A stretch of DNA of 7,030 nucleotides. Source: Candidatus Njordarchaeota archaeon (GTDB lineage: Archaea; Asgardarchaeota; Njordarchaeia; Njordarchaeales; Njordarchaeaceae). The notes beneath the pieces were generated by a model. The model was not told the DNA's origin. It searched no databases and saw only the letters and a list, made by a program, of their open reading frames with translations. Within the stretch, counting starts at the first letter, position 1. Each line of letters starts with the position of its first letter. Made by a program: the position numbers and the translations under genes. Below are positions 1 through 5,992 of the stretch, piece after piece. The stretch covers positions 1-7,030 of the forward strand of contig JAHKLF010000078.1 of assembly GCA_029856615.1 (NCBI GenBank). Reading direction: 5' to 3'.

Positions 1-11
1 ATGGTAGATAG

Positions 12-149
12 TCTCATTGGCTATTGTCAGGCAATTATATACTGGCTAAAAATAGTCGCGAAATCATCGGCTTTCCTGCATCGAAAAGCGTAGCTGAGTT
101 ATCATCCGACTACGGAAAGAGTCGTTTTTGTTTAAATAGGCGAATATGA
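12..149 (+). other. Open stretch, possible tail of a decayed gene
   Basis: This 45-codon stretch has no stop, no start codon in frame, and a TAG just before it, so it is not an intact gene. Its last part, SVAELSSDYGKSRF, loosely resembles the helix-turn-helix of transposases or regulators (xSVAELxxxYGxSR), but this is only an impression. Its TGA stop at 147-149 overlaps the ATG at 146-148 of the GyrI-like remnant in an ATGA arrangement, the same coupling seen between hydG and hydD. It could therefore be the end of an upstream partner gene that has also decayed. Other frames over 1-145 are broken by stops, and I see no RNA gene there. Confidence 0.15.
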
Positions 150-357
150 AGGTGGCTAATTAAGGTTTTGATGAAAGAGTATTAAATCGTTATTATACAG
201 CCAAAAACAGCGCCTGAAATTGTTAGGTAGAAGAAGCCAGGATATAACAATCACGGGAAAAGGCGCGCCAGATAGCGAAGAATTTCAGACTAAGATTGCC
301 GCTCTATATTCTGTTGCATATGGAGTAGAAATATCTGTTAAAAAGGTAAAGTTTTAG
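146..357 (+). pseudogene. GyrI-like effector-binding domain protein, degraded N-terminal fragment
   Basis: Pieces of one protein can be read in all three + frames. From ATG 146 the frame hits TAA at 161-163, then gives FDERVLNRYYTAK. After one extra base in the A5 run at 203-207 it continues as TAPEIV (207-224). A lost base near 225 leads to a short acidic VEEA stretch (227-238). A further lost base near 240 leads to ITITGKGAPDSEEFQ and then KIAALYSVAYGVEISVKK, ending at TAG 355-357. YYTAK, PEIVEV, GKG.P.SEEFQ and ALYSVAY are hallmarks of the N-terminal part of GyrI-like small-molecule-binding proteins, which are usually near 200 residues. The C-terminal two thirds are absent. Family members bind hydrophobic ligands, alone or fused to HTH domains. 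The indels could in part be sequencing errors, but the missing remainder argues for true decay. Confidence 0.6.
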
Positions 358-372
358 AATGACAGATTTGGT

Positions 373-389
373 AAAAAAATTGGAAAAAA
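373..389 (-). terminator. Oligo-T terminator after hydA
   Basis: On the minus strand, 19 to 35 bases past the hydA stop, there is a T6 tract (384-389 in + coordinates) followed by a T7 tract (373-379). I see no hairpin. Paired T-tracts of this kind are the usual intrinsic terminator of archaeal RNA polymerase, so the hyd transcript probably ends here. Confidence 0.5.
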
Positions 390-407
390 GAGAAATACTA
401 AAAATAC

Positions 408-1685
408 TCATTCCTCTCTGTAAAATCTAGCGGCACAAGAAATGCATGGATCGTAACTTCTAACTAATTTTTCGACTTCCTTCTTAATGTTATTAGTTTT
501 ACCTAGTAAGGCTTTAACAAAATTTATACCGTCAATTTCCATGTTTTTTAAATTCTGGGCAGTAGGGGTAATAATATTTGCCCAAACGACCCTACCATCA
601 CGATCTGTACGGTAATGATGAATTAGCAATCCTCGTGGCGCCTCTGTAGCCGCGACTCCGTCTCCAGCTTTAGGTATAAAGTTCGTATAGTAGTCTATTT
701 GTTTTTTCCCGATTAAATTAGCTAATATTTCTTCTGTCTCATTTAAGAAATGAATTATTTCCAATGCTTGGGCTATATTATTTGCAAATGGAGAATACAT
801 AGGGAATTTAATATTATACTTCTTGCAGAATTCTTTTGCTTGATCCGTGAGATACCTGAAATTAATATTTAATCTAGATAAAGCTCCAACCATATAACTT
901 TCATCATTCATGAGAAGATAATGTAGTGCTGTTGAGTAAGATTCTTTCTTTCTAATGAAATACTTAAGATACTCAGATGGCTTAAATTTAAGACCATTTG
1001 AACTAGCTATGAATCCATTTAAGAGAGGAATAGATTTCTCGTCACATAGGGCAATATAATTAGTTCTCCTTTCAAACTTAGGGAAGCGAGCATTAAAAAT
1101 GGCATCTACAATAGGTATCGCTAGCTTTTTCATTTCATTGAGATTTTCCTTGATTCTTAGAAGAGTACTCTTCCTAGGAGGCCTGCTAAGACCACCAACA
1201 ATAGGCACTATTGGGTGAACCATCGTGCCCCCGAGTCTTTCAATAATATCGTTAGAGAACTTCTTTAACTTGATTACCTTCAATACTAGTTCCCTATTAA
1301 TGTTAATCAGATCGAGTATGCTTTCTACATCAAAGCAATCTGGGAGCACGAAAAAGTGTAAATGTAGTAGATGACTTTGTATGTGTCCTCCAATAGCAAT
1401 TAATTTACGTATCAATATAGCATCTTCTGGTACTTCAAGATTGAATGCATTTTCTATAGCTTGAACCGCTGTTAGCTTATGAATTGCATGGCAGACACCG
1501 CACATTCTAGATGTTATCTCGGGTACTTCCCAGTAATTCTTTCCAATGAGTATTTTTTCCAGTATTCTGGTGCCCTCAACAGCCTTAGCATGAGCGTACA
1601 ATACTTGATTATTAGTTATCTTTACATCGAAATCCAAGTGTCCTTCTATTCGTGGTATTCTTTTTATTTCAATTATTTTTTCCAC
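408..1685 (-). CDS. hydA: [NiFe] hydrogenase large (alpha) subunit, group 3b sulfhydrogenase type
   Basis: Catalytic subunit that binds the NiFe(CN)2CO centre, where H2 is split or formed in the cytoplasm. It shows RIEGH (residues 12-16), the N-terminal metal motif RMCGVCHAIH (Cys62, Cys65, His69), the EAPRG motif (348-352) followed by LIHHY, and the C-terminal motif DPCISCAAR (Cys414, Cys417). The length of 425 residues fits the group. There is no signal peptide or membrane segment. The start is GTG at 1685, supported by GAGGTGA at 1692-1698 six bases upstream, and the protein begins in the family-typical way. It is the last gene of the operon, six bases after hydD. Odd point: group 3b enzymes normally end DPCxxCxxH before the processed tail. 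Here position 420 is Arg, as in group 4 enzymes, leaving a five-residue tail (FYREE) for a maturation protease. No protease or hyp gene lies in the window. Confidence 0.95.
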   Translation of the reverse strand: MEKIIEIKRIPRIEGHLDFDVKITNNQVLYAHAKAVEGTRILEKILIGKNYWEVPEITSRMCGVCHAIHKLTAVQAIENAFNLEVPEDAILIRKLIAIGGHIQSHLLHLHFFVLPDCFDVESILDLININRELVLKVIKLKKFSNDIIERLGGTMVHPIVPIVGGLSRPPRKSTLLRIKENLNEMKKLAIPIVDAIFNARFPKFERRTNYIALCDEKSIPLLNGFIASSNGLKFKPSEYLKYFIRKKESYSTALHYLLMNDESYMVGALSRLNINFRYLTDQAKEFCKKYNIKFPMYSPFANNIAQALEIIHFLNETEEILANLIGKKQIDYYTNFIPKAGDGVAATEAPRGLLIHHYRTDRDGRVVWANIITPTAQNLKNMEIDGINFVKALLGKTNNIKKEVEKLVRSYDPCISCAARFYREE

Positions 1686-1691
1686 TAATCT

Positions 1692-1698
1692 TCACCTC
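1692..1698 (-). promoter_or_regulatory. Ribosome binding site that fixes the GTG start of hydA
   Basis: The minus strand reads GAGGTGA, a near-perfect complement to the archaeal 16S rRNA tail, six bases before the GTG at 1685. The TGA of this site is also the stop codon of hydD, so termination on hydD places a ribosome directly on the hydA start. The next in-frame ATG is far inside the conserved N-terminus, which supports GTG. Confidence 0.7.
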
Positions 1699-2432
1699 TT
1701 ACTGATCACTAATTTTTTTAAACTCAGTAAATAGGGGGGCACTGGTATTCCTCGACGTTTGAAGATATTGATTAAGCTATCTATATTTGCGTCTTCGGAT
1801 AGTCCTCGACATCCATAGCATATTTTATTATTATAAGGACATACAGCATTACAACCTCCACGAGTTATTGGTCCTAGACAAGGATAACCTTGGTCGATTA
1901 AGCATTCTTGCTCGCGCAAGATGCATTCTGAGCATACTGATAGTGGACTTTCCTTAAATAGTCTTAATAACAAGAGATCTTTAACTAATTCTACAAATTC
2001 TTCCCTGTTAATAGGACAGCCTCTTAAGTAGTAATTTACTTTCACAAATTTATCAATAGGATCCGCTCGGAATACTTCTCTTCCACCCGGCAGACTAACT
2101 CTAAGTTCTGAGATCTCGAAATCTTTCATCATGAACTTTCCGCCCGAACATGCACAATCGCCGAGAGCTACAAGTATCTTAGTTTTTTCCCGTATTTTTT
2201 TAATCTCTTCCTCTTCTTCCTTGCTCATTACGCATCCTTCTACGAATGCTATGTCTAATTTATCGTATACATGTTTTACTCCTAATACACGACAGTCAAC
2301 TAAGTCGATATGTTCAAGAATCTCTAATAGGGTTTCTTCAAGATTTAGTATCTGTACTATGCATCCCTCGCATGACGAAAGAGTAAATATTCCAACCTTT
2401 GGTTTTGTGTTTCTTTCATAAGACATCTTCAT
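1692..2432 (-). CDS. hydD: [NiFe] hydrogenase small (delta) subunit, three Fe-S clusters
   Basis: Electron-transfer partner of the large subunit; it wires the NiFe site to the diaphorase module. Proximal [4Fe-4S] ligands are visible as CEGC (Cys21, Cys24), the GDCACSGG motif (Cys93 or Cys95) and GCPI (Cys139). Eight further cysteines (167, 170, 177, 185, 194, 198, 205, 208) can hold the medial and distal [4Fe-4S] clusters. At 246 residues it has the compact size of cytoplasmic group 3 small subunits, and it lacks the twin-arginine signal of periplasmic enzymes. The start ATG at 2432 overlaps the hydG stop as ATGA and has GGGTGA just upstream; a second ATG two codons later is possible. A run of Glu (residues 72-76) on the surface is unremarkable. 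The assignment is firm from cysteine spacing and from hydA next door. Confidence 0.93.
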   Translation of the reverse strand: MKMSYERNTKPKVGIFTLSSCEGCIVQILNLEETLLEILEHIDLVDCRVLGVKHVYDKLDIAFVEGCVMSKEEEEEIKKIREKTKILVALGDCACSGGKFMMKDFEISELRVSLPGGREVFRADPIDKFVKVNYYLRGCPINREEFVELVKDLLLLRLFKESPLSVCSECILREQECLIDQGYPCLGPITRGGCNAVCPYNNKICYGCRGLSEDANIDSLINIFKRRGIPVPPYLLSLKKLVISKR

Positions 2433-3265
2433 TCACCCGCTTCTGGTATTTTTTCTAAAAATCCTCGTACTTCAGTATAACAAAAAACGGGGCCATGTCT
2501 GCAAACATATGTTCCGCTTATGGTACATTTCCCACAGAAACCCATTCCGCATTTCATTAATCTCTCAAGGGATAGATATATGTTTTCATCCGGGAATCCA
2601 ATTTTTTTCAGCATTTTCGTGACAAAATGCATCATGATGGGAGGCCCGCACTGTAATGCGATTGTTTTTTCGGGAATGACTTCTATTTCATCAAATAGAA
2701 CGGTGACCACGCCTACACGACCTTTCCATGTTTCATCGCCGCAATCCACAGTGAGATGTACTTCTATAAATTTTGCCCAATCATCAAATTCATACTTATA
2801 CAAGAGATCCTTAGGGGTTCTAGCACCATACATTAAGATTACTTTACCAAATTTTTCACGATGTAATTTGATATAATGGATAACTGGTCTTAATGGGGCA
2901 ATACCTATTCCCCCACCAATGATGAGAATATCCTTGCCCAGCATTTTCTCTATGGGCCATCCCCTTCCGAGTGGTCCTCTGATCCCTATTATAGAGCCTC
3001 TCTGCATTCTAAATAATGCTGATGTCACTGTTCCCATCTTCCTTATTGTTAATTCGAAGTAATCCTCCTTATCTATTCCACCCGAAATGGAAAAGGGAGC
3101 TTCTCCATAACCGAATACTGTGAGTTCAACAAATTGACCTGGATTGAATTTAAATTTCTTAATGTCCTCTAGATCCTTAAAACGGACTTGAAATGTTCTA
3201 GTATCGGGAGTTTCATCTCTATAATCTTTAATAATTGCGAGTTTCGGGATATACGGATTTTCCAT
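2429..3265 (-). CDS. hydG: Sulfhydrogenase gamma subunit, FAD/NAD(P)H oxidoreductase with [2Fe-2S]
   Basis: Ferredoxin-NADP reductase-type subunit that passes electrons between NAD(P)H and the iron-sulfur chain of the hydrogenase. The order is a flavin-binding barrel (about residues 8-105) with GQFVEL and the FAD motif APFSIS (56-61), a nucleotide-binding half starting IIGGGIGIAPLRP (115-127) with a CGPPIMM motif near residue 206, and a C-terminal [2Fe-2S] site (Cys239, Cys244, Cys247, Cys255). This is the arrangement of HydG, PyrK and AsrB. The length of 278 is close to known HydG. The start ATG at 3265 is one base after the hydB stop, with GGAGAGG at 3274-3280. The 3' end overlaps hydD by four bases. 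AsrB of sulfite reductase is an alternative on sequence alone, but the hydrogenase subunits beside it settle the role. NADH versus NADPH preference cannot be read with confidence. Confidence 0.93.
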   Translation of the reverse strand: MENPYIPKLAIIKDYRDETPDTRTFQVRFKDLEDIKKFKFNPGQFVELTVFGYGEAPFSISGGIDKEDYFELTIRKMGTVTSALFRMQRGSIIGIRGPLGRGWPIEKMLGKDILIIGGGIGIAPLRPVIHYIKLHREKFGKVILMYGARTPKDLLYKYEFDDWAKFIEVHLTVDCGDETWKGRVGVVTVLFDEIEVIPEKTIALQCGPPIMMHFVTKMLKKIGFPDENIYLSLERLMKCGMGFCGKCTISGTYVCRHGPVFCYTEVRGFLEKIPEAGE

Positions 3266-3266
3266 A

Positions 3267-4319
3267 TTATTCGCCTCTCCATAATTCTCTGACTATCTCT
3301 CTTATATCTATTCCAGCGGGACATACGTTTATACATCGTCCACAGCCCACACAAGATATTACTCCTATATCATTTACGGAGTAGACGAGTTTATGGTAGA
3401 TTCTCTGTTTTATTCTTGTTTCTCTCTCTTTCCGGAAGACCTCTCCACTGGCTACTCTAGTAAAACTTAAAAAGTGACAAGAATCCCATCTCCTGATCCT
3501 CTTACCATGTTTTAATAATAAGTCTACGTCGTCATATACGTCAAAACAATAACAAGTTGGACAGACAAAATTGCATTTACCGCACGACAAGCATTGGTTA
3601 CTCAATTCTTTCCATATTTCATGATGAAAATTCTTAACCATGATATCGTACATTTCAGAAAAGTTAGGTAAAACTAAGCTAGATATTTTCTCGATCAAAG
3701 ATTCCATTTTCTCTTCTCTTGCACGAATAAATTCCTGCGGCGCTGGCTGGAATAATTCATCAAATTTAGAAATTAGCTGTCCTCCTTTTTCACTTCCTAC
3801 TTCAACTAAATAACTTTCATCAATTCTTGTTAAAAGAAGATCGAAGCCTTCTCTAACTAATGGACCACTATCTGTAAAGACGCAGAAACAAGTATCAACG
3901 ATCGTTTCACAAGTTATACCTACTATGATAGTGTTTTGTCTGCGGGTAGTGACGTAGGGATCATGAAATTCCCTTATAAATACTTTATCTAAGATATTTA
4001 AGCTAGAGATATCGCATGGTTTTATTCCAATTAGTATTCTTTTTTGTTTTTTGAGTTCCACTAGCTTGTCCCAGATTTTAATGTTATCCTTCTCTATCTC
4101 GTATTCAAATAGTACTTCGGTGGGAGGTAGAAAGAATTTTTTTGGTGGTATTAAGCTACGTCCCTCATACTCTAAAACTAAATGGCTCAAATCGTTTATT
4201 TTATCGATGATTATGTTGCCATTTTGTTTCTTTGGGCCAAAAATTACGAATTTTTTCGAGAGTTTCTCTAGGAGATGTATTAGATTTTGTTTGCTAATAA
4301 TCAAGAATTTTGTCAACAT
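3267..4319 (-). CDS. hydB: Sulfhydrogenase beta subunit, 4Fe-4S protein
   Basis: Iron-sulfur subunit of the diaphorase/sulfur-reducing module, related to AsrA of anaerobic sulfite reductase. The N-terminal half carries the family landmarks PPKKFFLPP (58-66), a GIKPCD segment (Cys102), and TCFC (Cys144, Cys146) preceded by Cys137. The C-terminal half carries two [4Fe-4S] motifs: Cys243, 246, 249, 253, continuing into CPTCYCFDV, and Cys323, 326, 329, 333 (CVGCGRC). WDSC (Cys281) lies between them. Length 350 is normal. It is the first gene of the operon, ATG at 4319 with GAGGT four bases upstream. Gene order B-G-D-A matches the hydrogenase I operon of Pyrococcus furiosus. No membrane segment is seen, so the complex should be soluble. 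Its role in sulfur reduction is known for the family, not shown here. Confidence 0.92.
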   Translation of the reverse strand: MLTKFLIISKQNLIHLLEKLSKKFVIFGPKKQNGNIIIDKINDLSHLVLEYEGRSLIPPKKFFLPPTEVLFEYEIEKDNIKIWDKLVELKKQKRILIGIKPCDISSLNILDKVFIREFHDPYVTTRRQNTIIVGITCETIVDTCFCVFTDSGPLVREGFDLLLTRIDESYLVEVGSEKGGQLISKFDELFQPAPQEFIRAREEKMESLIEKISSLVLPNFSEMYDIMVKNFHHEIWKELSNQCLSCGKCNFVCPTCYCFDVYDDVDLLLKHGKRIRRWDSCHFLSFTRVASGEVFRKERETRIKQRIYHKLVYSVNDIGVISCVGCGRCINVCPAGIDIREIVRELWRGE

Positions 4320-4368
4320 TAATACCTCGTTGCTGTGTGGTATTTAAAAATAATTCTGCTTTTTTGTG

Positions 4369-4378
4369 TATTTTTAAG
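4369..4378 (-). promoter_or_regulatory. Candidate TATA box for the hydBGDA operon
   Basis: The minus strand reads CTTAAAAATA. A start site about 26 bases downstream would fall near 4347 and give a short leader that still contains the hydB ribosome binding site. A second AT-rich element, TTTAAATA around 4341-4348, is too close to the ATG to keep that binding site in the transcript. Choice is by spacing and composition only. Confidence 0.4.
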
Positions 4379-4414
4379 CAAATTATCAATACGTTTAATA
4401 CATGAATATACAGA

Positions 4415-4441
4415 TTTCAATTGATGTTGAAAATATTTCAA
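4415..4441. promoter_or_regulatory. Cluster of inverted TTGAAA half-sites, possible operator
   Basis: TTTCAA (4415-4420), TTGAAA (4427-4432) and TTTCAA (4436-4441) alternate in orientation with spacers TTGATG and ATA. The second and third form the 15-base element TTGAAAATATTTCAA. The cluster lies about 40 bases upstream of the candidate hyd TATA box, where archaeal activators often bind. AT-richness makes chance copies possible. The core GTTGAAAAT (4426-4434) is one base off the GTTnnnAAC motif of SurR. Confidence 0.35.
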
Positions 4442-4503
4442 ATTAACTATAATAGTGCATCTTTTTTCTCTTGCAACAACATATTTTTCGGGGGAGATTT
4501 CTG

Positions 4504-4511
4504 CATATATT
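4504..4511 (+). promoter_or_regulatory. Candidate TATA box for the flavoprotein gene
   Basis: CATATATT preceded by a purine-rich GGGGGAGA (4491-4498) that could serve as a B-recognition element, although it is a few bases further upstream than usual. A start site near 4534 would leave a leader of about 37 bases before ATG 4571. The 251-base gap between the divergent genes shows no small ORF or RNA gene besides these control elements. Confidence 0.3.
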
Positions 4512-4530
4512 GAAGCTTATTATTCTTCAA
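4510..4530. promoter_or_regulatory. Inverted repeat TTGAAG-N9-CTTCAA beside the flavoprotein TATA box
   Basis: Arms TTGAAG (4510-4515) and CTTCAA (4525-4530) are perfect complements. They share the TTGAA core with the repeat cluster at 4415-4441. The repeat sits directly on and downstream of the candidate TATA box, a position typical of repression in archaea. It could mark a second site for the same regulator. Confidence 0.3.
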
Positions 4531-4570
4531 ACTATTAAGTATTCTGTTGAGGATGTTTTAAAGGCGATGT

Positions 4571-5920
4571 ATGTTGAAATACGATGCAATCATTATAGGT
4601 GGAGGTCCAGCTGGAAATGTAACAGCTTTAACTGCTAGGCGTTATTATCCAGACAAAAAGATTTTATTGATCAGAAAGGTGAAGAGATCAATAATACCAT
4701 GCGCAATTCCTTATATCTTTGGGACCTTAAAAAGCGTTGATAAGATCGTTACTTCTGATGAAAATTTAATAAAAAACGATATCGATCTTTTGATCGACGA
4801 AGTTATACATATAGACAGGGAAAAGAAAAAGATAAAAACAGCAAGCGGAAAGGAGTACGAATATGAAAAATTGGTAATAGCAACGGGAGCAAAACCCGCT
4901 GTTCCGCCAATTGAAGGTGTGAATCTTAAAGGTGTTTATTCAATTAAAAAAGACGCAAAATATCTAGAGGAACTATTAAAAGCCGCTGAAGAAGCAAATA
5001 GAGTCGTGATAATAGGAGGAGGTTTTGTTGGAGTTGAAATTGCAGACGACCTGAATAAGGCAGGTAAGGATGTTCACATTGTAGAGATTCTTCCCCATCT
5101 GCTTTATCTAAATTTTGATGAAGAGTTCTGTAAATTAGCAGAAAATAGGCTTAACGAAATTGGCGTAAAATTCTATATGAACACTAAGGTAAATAAAATT
5201 GTTGGTAAGGATAAGGCGGAAAAAGTAATATTATCAAATGGGGAAGAAATAAAAACTGATATTGTCATATTAGCGACGGGGATGGTTCCAAATATCGAAC
5301 TAGCGAAGGAAGCAGGGATAGAAATAGGGAAATCGGGAGCCATTAAGGTGGATGAATATCTAAGGACAAGTGATAAAAATATATTCGCTGTTGGTGACTG
5401 TGCGGAAAAAAGGATGTTGTTTACTGGAGAGCCAGTAAGACTGATGTTAGCTTCAATAGCCACGGCTGAGGCAAGAATCGCGGGTGCGAATCTATTTGAA
5501 TTAAAAGTTGTGAATCAGATTAGAGGGACTATTGGAATTTTCTCTACGAATGTGAGAGGATTAGTTCTCGCCGCAGCTGGTCTTATAGAAAGAAAAGCAA
5601 GAGAAGAAGGATTTGATGCGGTAGTAGGGTATGCAAAGGGAATCGACCGACATCCGGGAATTTTACCTGGGGCCAGTGAAGTAATAACTAAATGTATTGT
5701 TGCAAAAAGAGGGGAGGTTATACTGGGTTGCGAAATGGCGGGTGGCGTATCAGTTGCTGAAATGATAAATATGATGGGAGTCATAATAGAGGAAGGAGTA
5801 ACAGTATCAAAATTGATCAATATGCAAATTGGTACTCATCCACTATTAACGCCGTCTCCTCCTGGATCGCCTATAATTAATGCAGCTGTAGATGCTTTAA
5901 TGAAGATAAGATCTGGCTAG
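4571..5920 (+). CDS. FAD-dependent NAD(P)H:disulfide oxidoreductase (CoA-disulfide reductase / NADH oxidase family)
   Basis: Soluble flavoprotein that takes electrons from NAD(P)H via FAD to a single active-site cysteine. An N-terminal FAD fold has GGGPAG (10-15). The redox cysteine lies in SIIPCAIPY (Cys44, the SxxxC motif of CoA-disulfide reductase and NADH oxidase/peroxidase). ATGAKP (104-109) follows, then a second Rossmann motif GGGFVGVE (149-156) whose strand ends in Glu172, suggesting NADH. The second FAD motif is FAVGDC (272-277). The C-terminal dimerisation domain ends with THPLLTPSP (His423), resembling lipoamide dehydrogenase-type tails rather than the tyrosine-bearing tail of characterised CoA-disulfide reductases. 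At 449 residues it has no rhodanese domain. It is transcribed divergently from hydBGDA. ATG 4571 is chosen for the family N-terminus; only a weak AAGGCGAT lies before it. The substrate (CoA disulfide, polysulfide/sulfur, O2) cannot be decided from sequence. Confidence 0.85.
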   Translation: MLKYDAIIIGGGPAGNVTALTARRYYPDKKILLIRKVKRSIIPCAIPYIFGTLKSVDKIVTSDENLIKNDIDLLIDEVIHIDREKKKIKTASGKEYEYEKLVIATGAKPAVPPIEGVNLKGVYSIKKDAKYLEELLKAAEEANRVVIIGGGFVGVEIADDLNKAGKDVHIVEILPHLLYLNFDEEFCKLAENRLNEIGVKFYMNTKVNKIVGKDKAEKVILSNGEEIKTDIVILATGMVPNIELAKEAGIEIGKSGAIKVDEYLRTSDKNIFAVGDCAEKRMLFTGEPVRLMLASIATAEARIAGANLFELKVVNQIRGTIGIFSTNVRGLVLAAAGLIERKAREEGFDAVVGYAKGIDRHPGILPGASEVITKCIVAKRGEVILGCEMAGGVSVAEMINMMGVIIEEGVTVSKLINMQIGTHPLLTPSPPGSPIINAAVDALMKIRSG

Positions 5921-5934
5921 GTATTATTCTTCAG

Positions 5935-5969
5935 TTTTTTACGTACTGCGATTTTAATCTTACTTTTTT
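5935..5969 (+). terminator. Oligo-T terminator after the flavoprotein gene
   Basis: Two T6 tracts (5935-5940 and 5964-5969) start 15 bases after the stop codon, without a hairpin, in the 72-base gap between two convergent genes. This is the usual archaeal form. No comparable T-tract serves the opposite strand in this gap. Confidence 0.45.
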
Positions 5970-5992
5970 AGAGTATCTTGAATATCATTAAA

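Noticed and set aside
262..269. GGCGCGCC palindrome in an AT-rich region, possible cloning scar
   Set aside because: It encodes the conserved Gly-Ala-Pro of the GKGAP motif in the GyrI remnant, so natural coding explains it.
1..407. Possible tRNA, CRISPR array or intact mobile element in the left gene-poor stretch
   Set aside because: No cloverleaf, no regularly spaced repeats and no terminal inverted repeats were visible.
359..430. Small 23-codon ORF on the + strand starting ATG at 359
   Set aside because: It overlaps the 3' end of hydA, contains the A-tracts that serve as the hyd terminator, and has no recognisable similarity.
1479..2421. Open frames on the + strand opposite hydA, hydD, hydG and hydB
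   Set aside because: They lie opposite conserved coding sequence, have no family features, and no promoter or ribosome binding site supports them.
2429..4319. hydB-hydG read as asrA-asrB of anaerobic sulfite reductase
   Set aside because: The families are related, but no siroheme AsrC subunit follows; hydrogenase small and large subunits follow directly with overlapping or near-overlapping ends.
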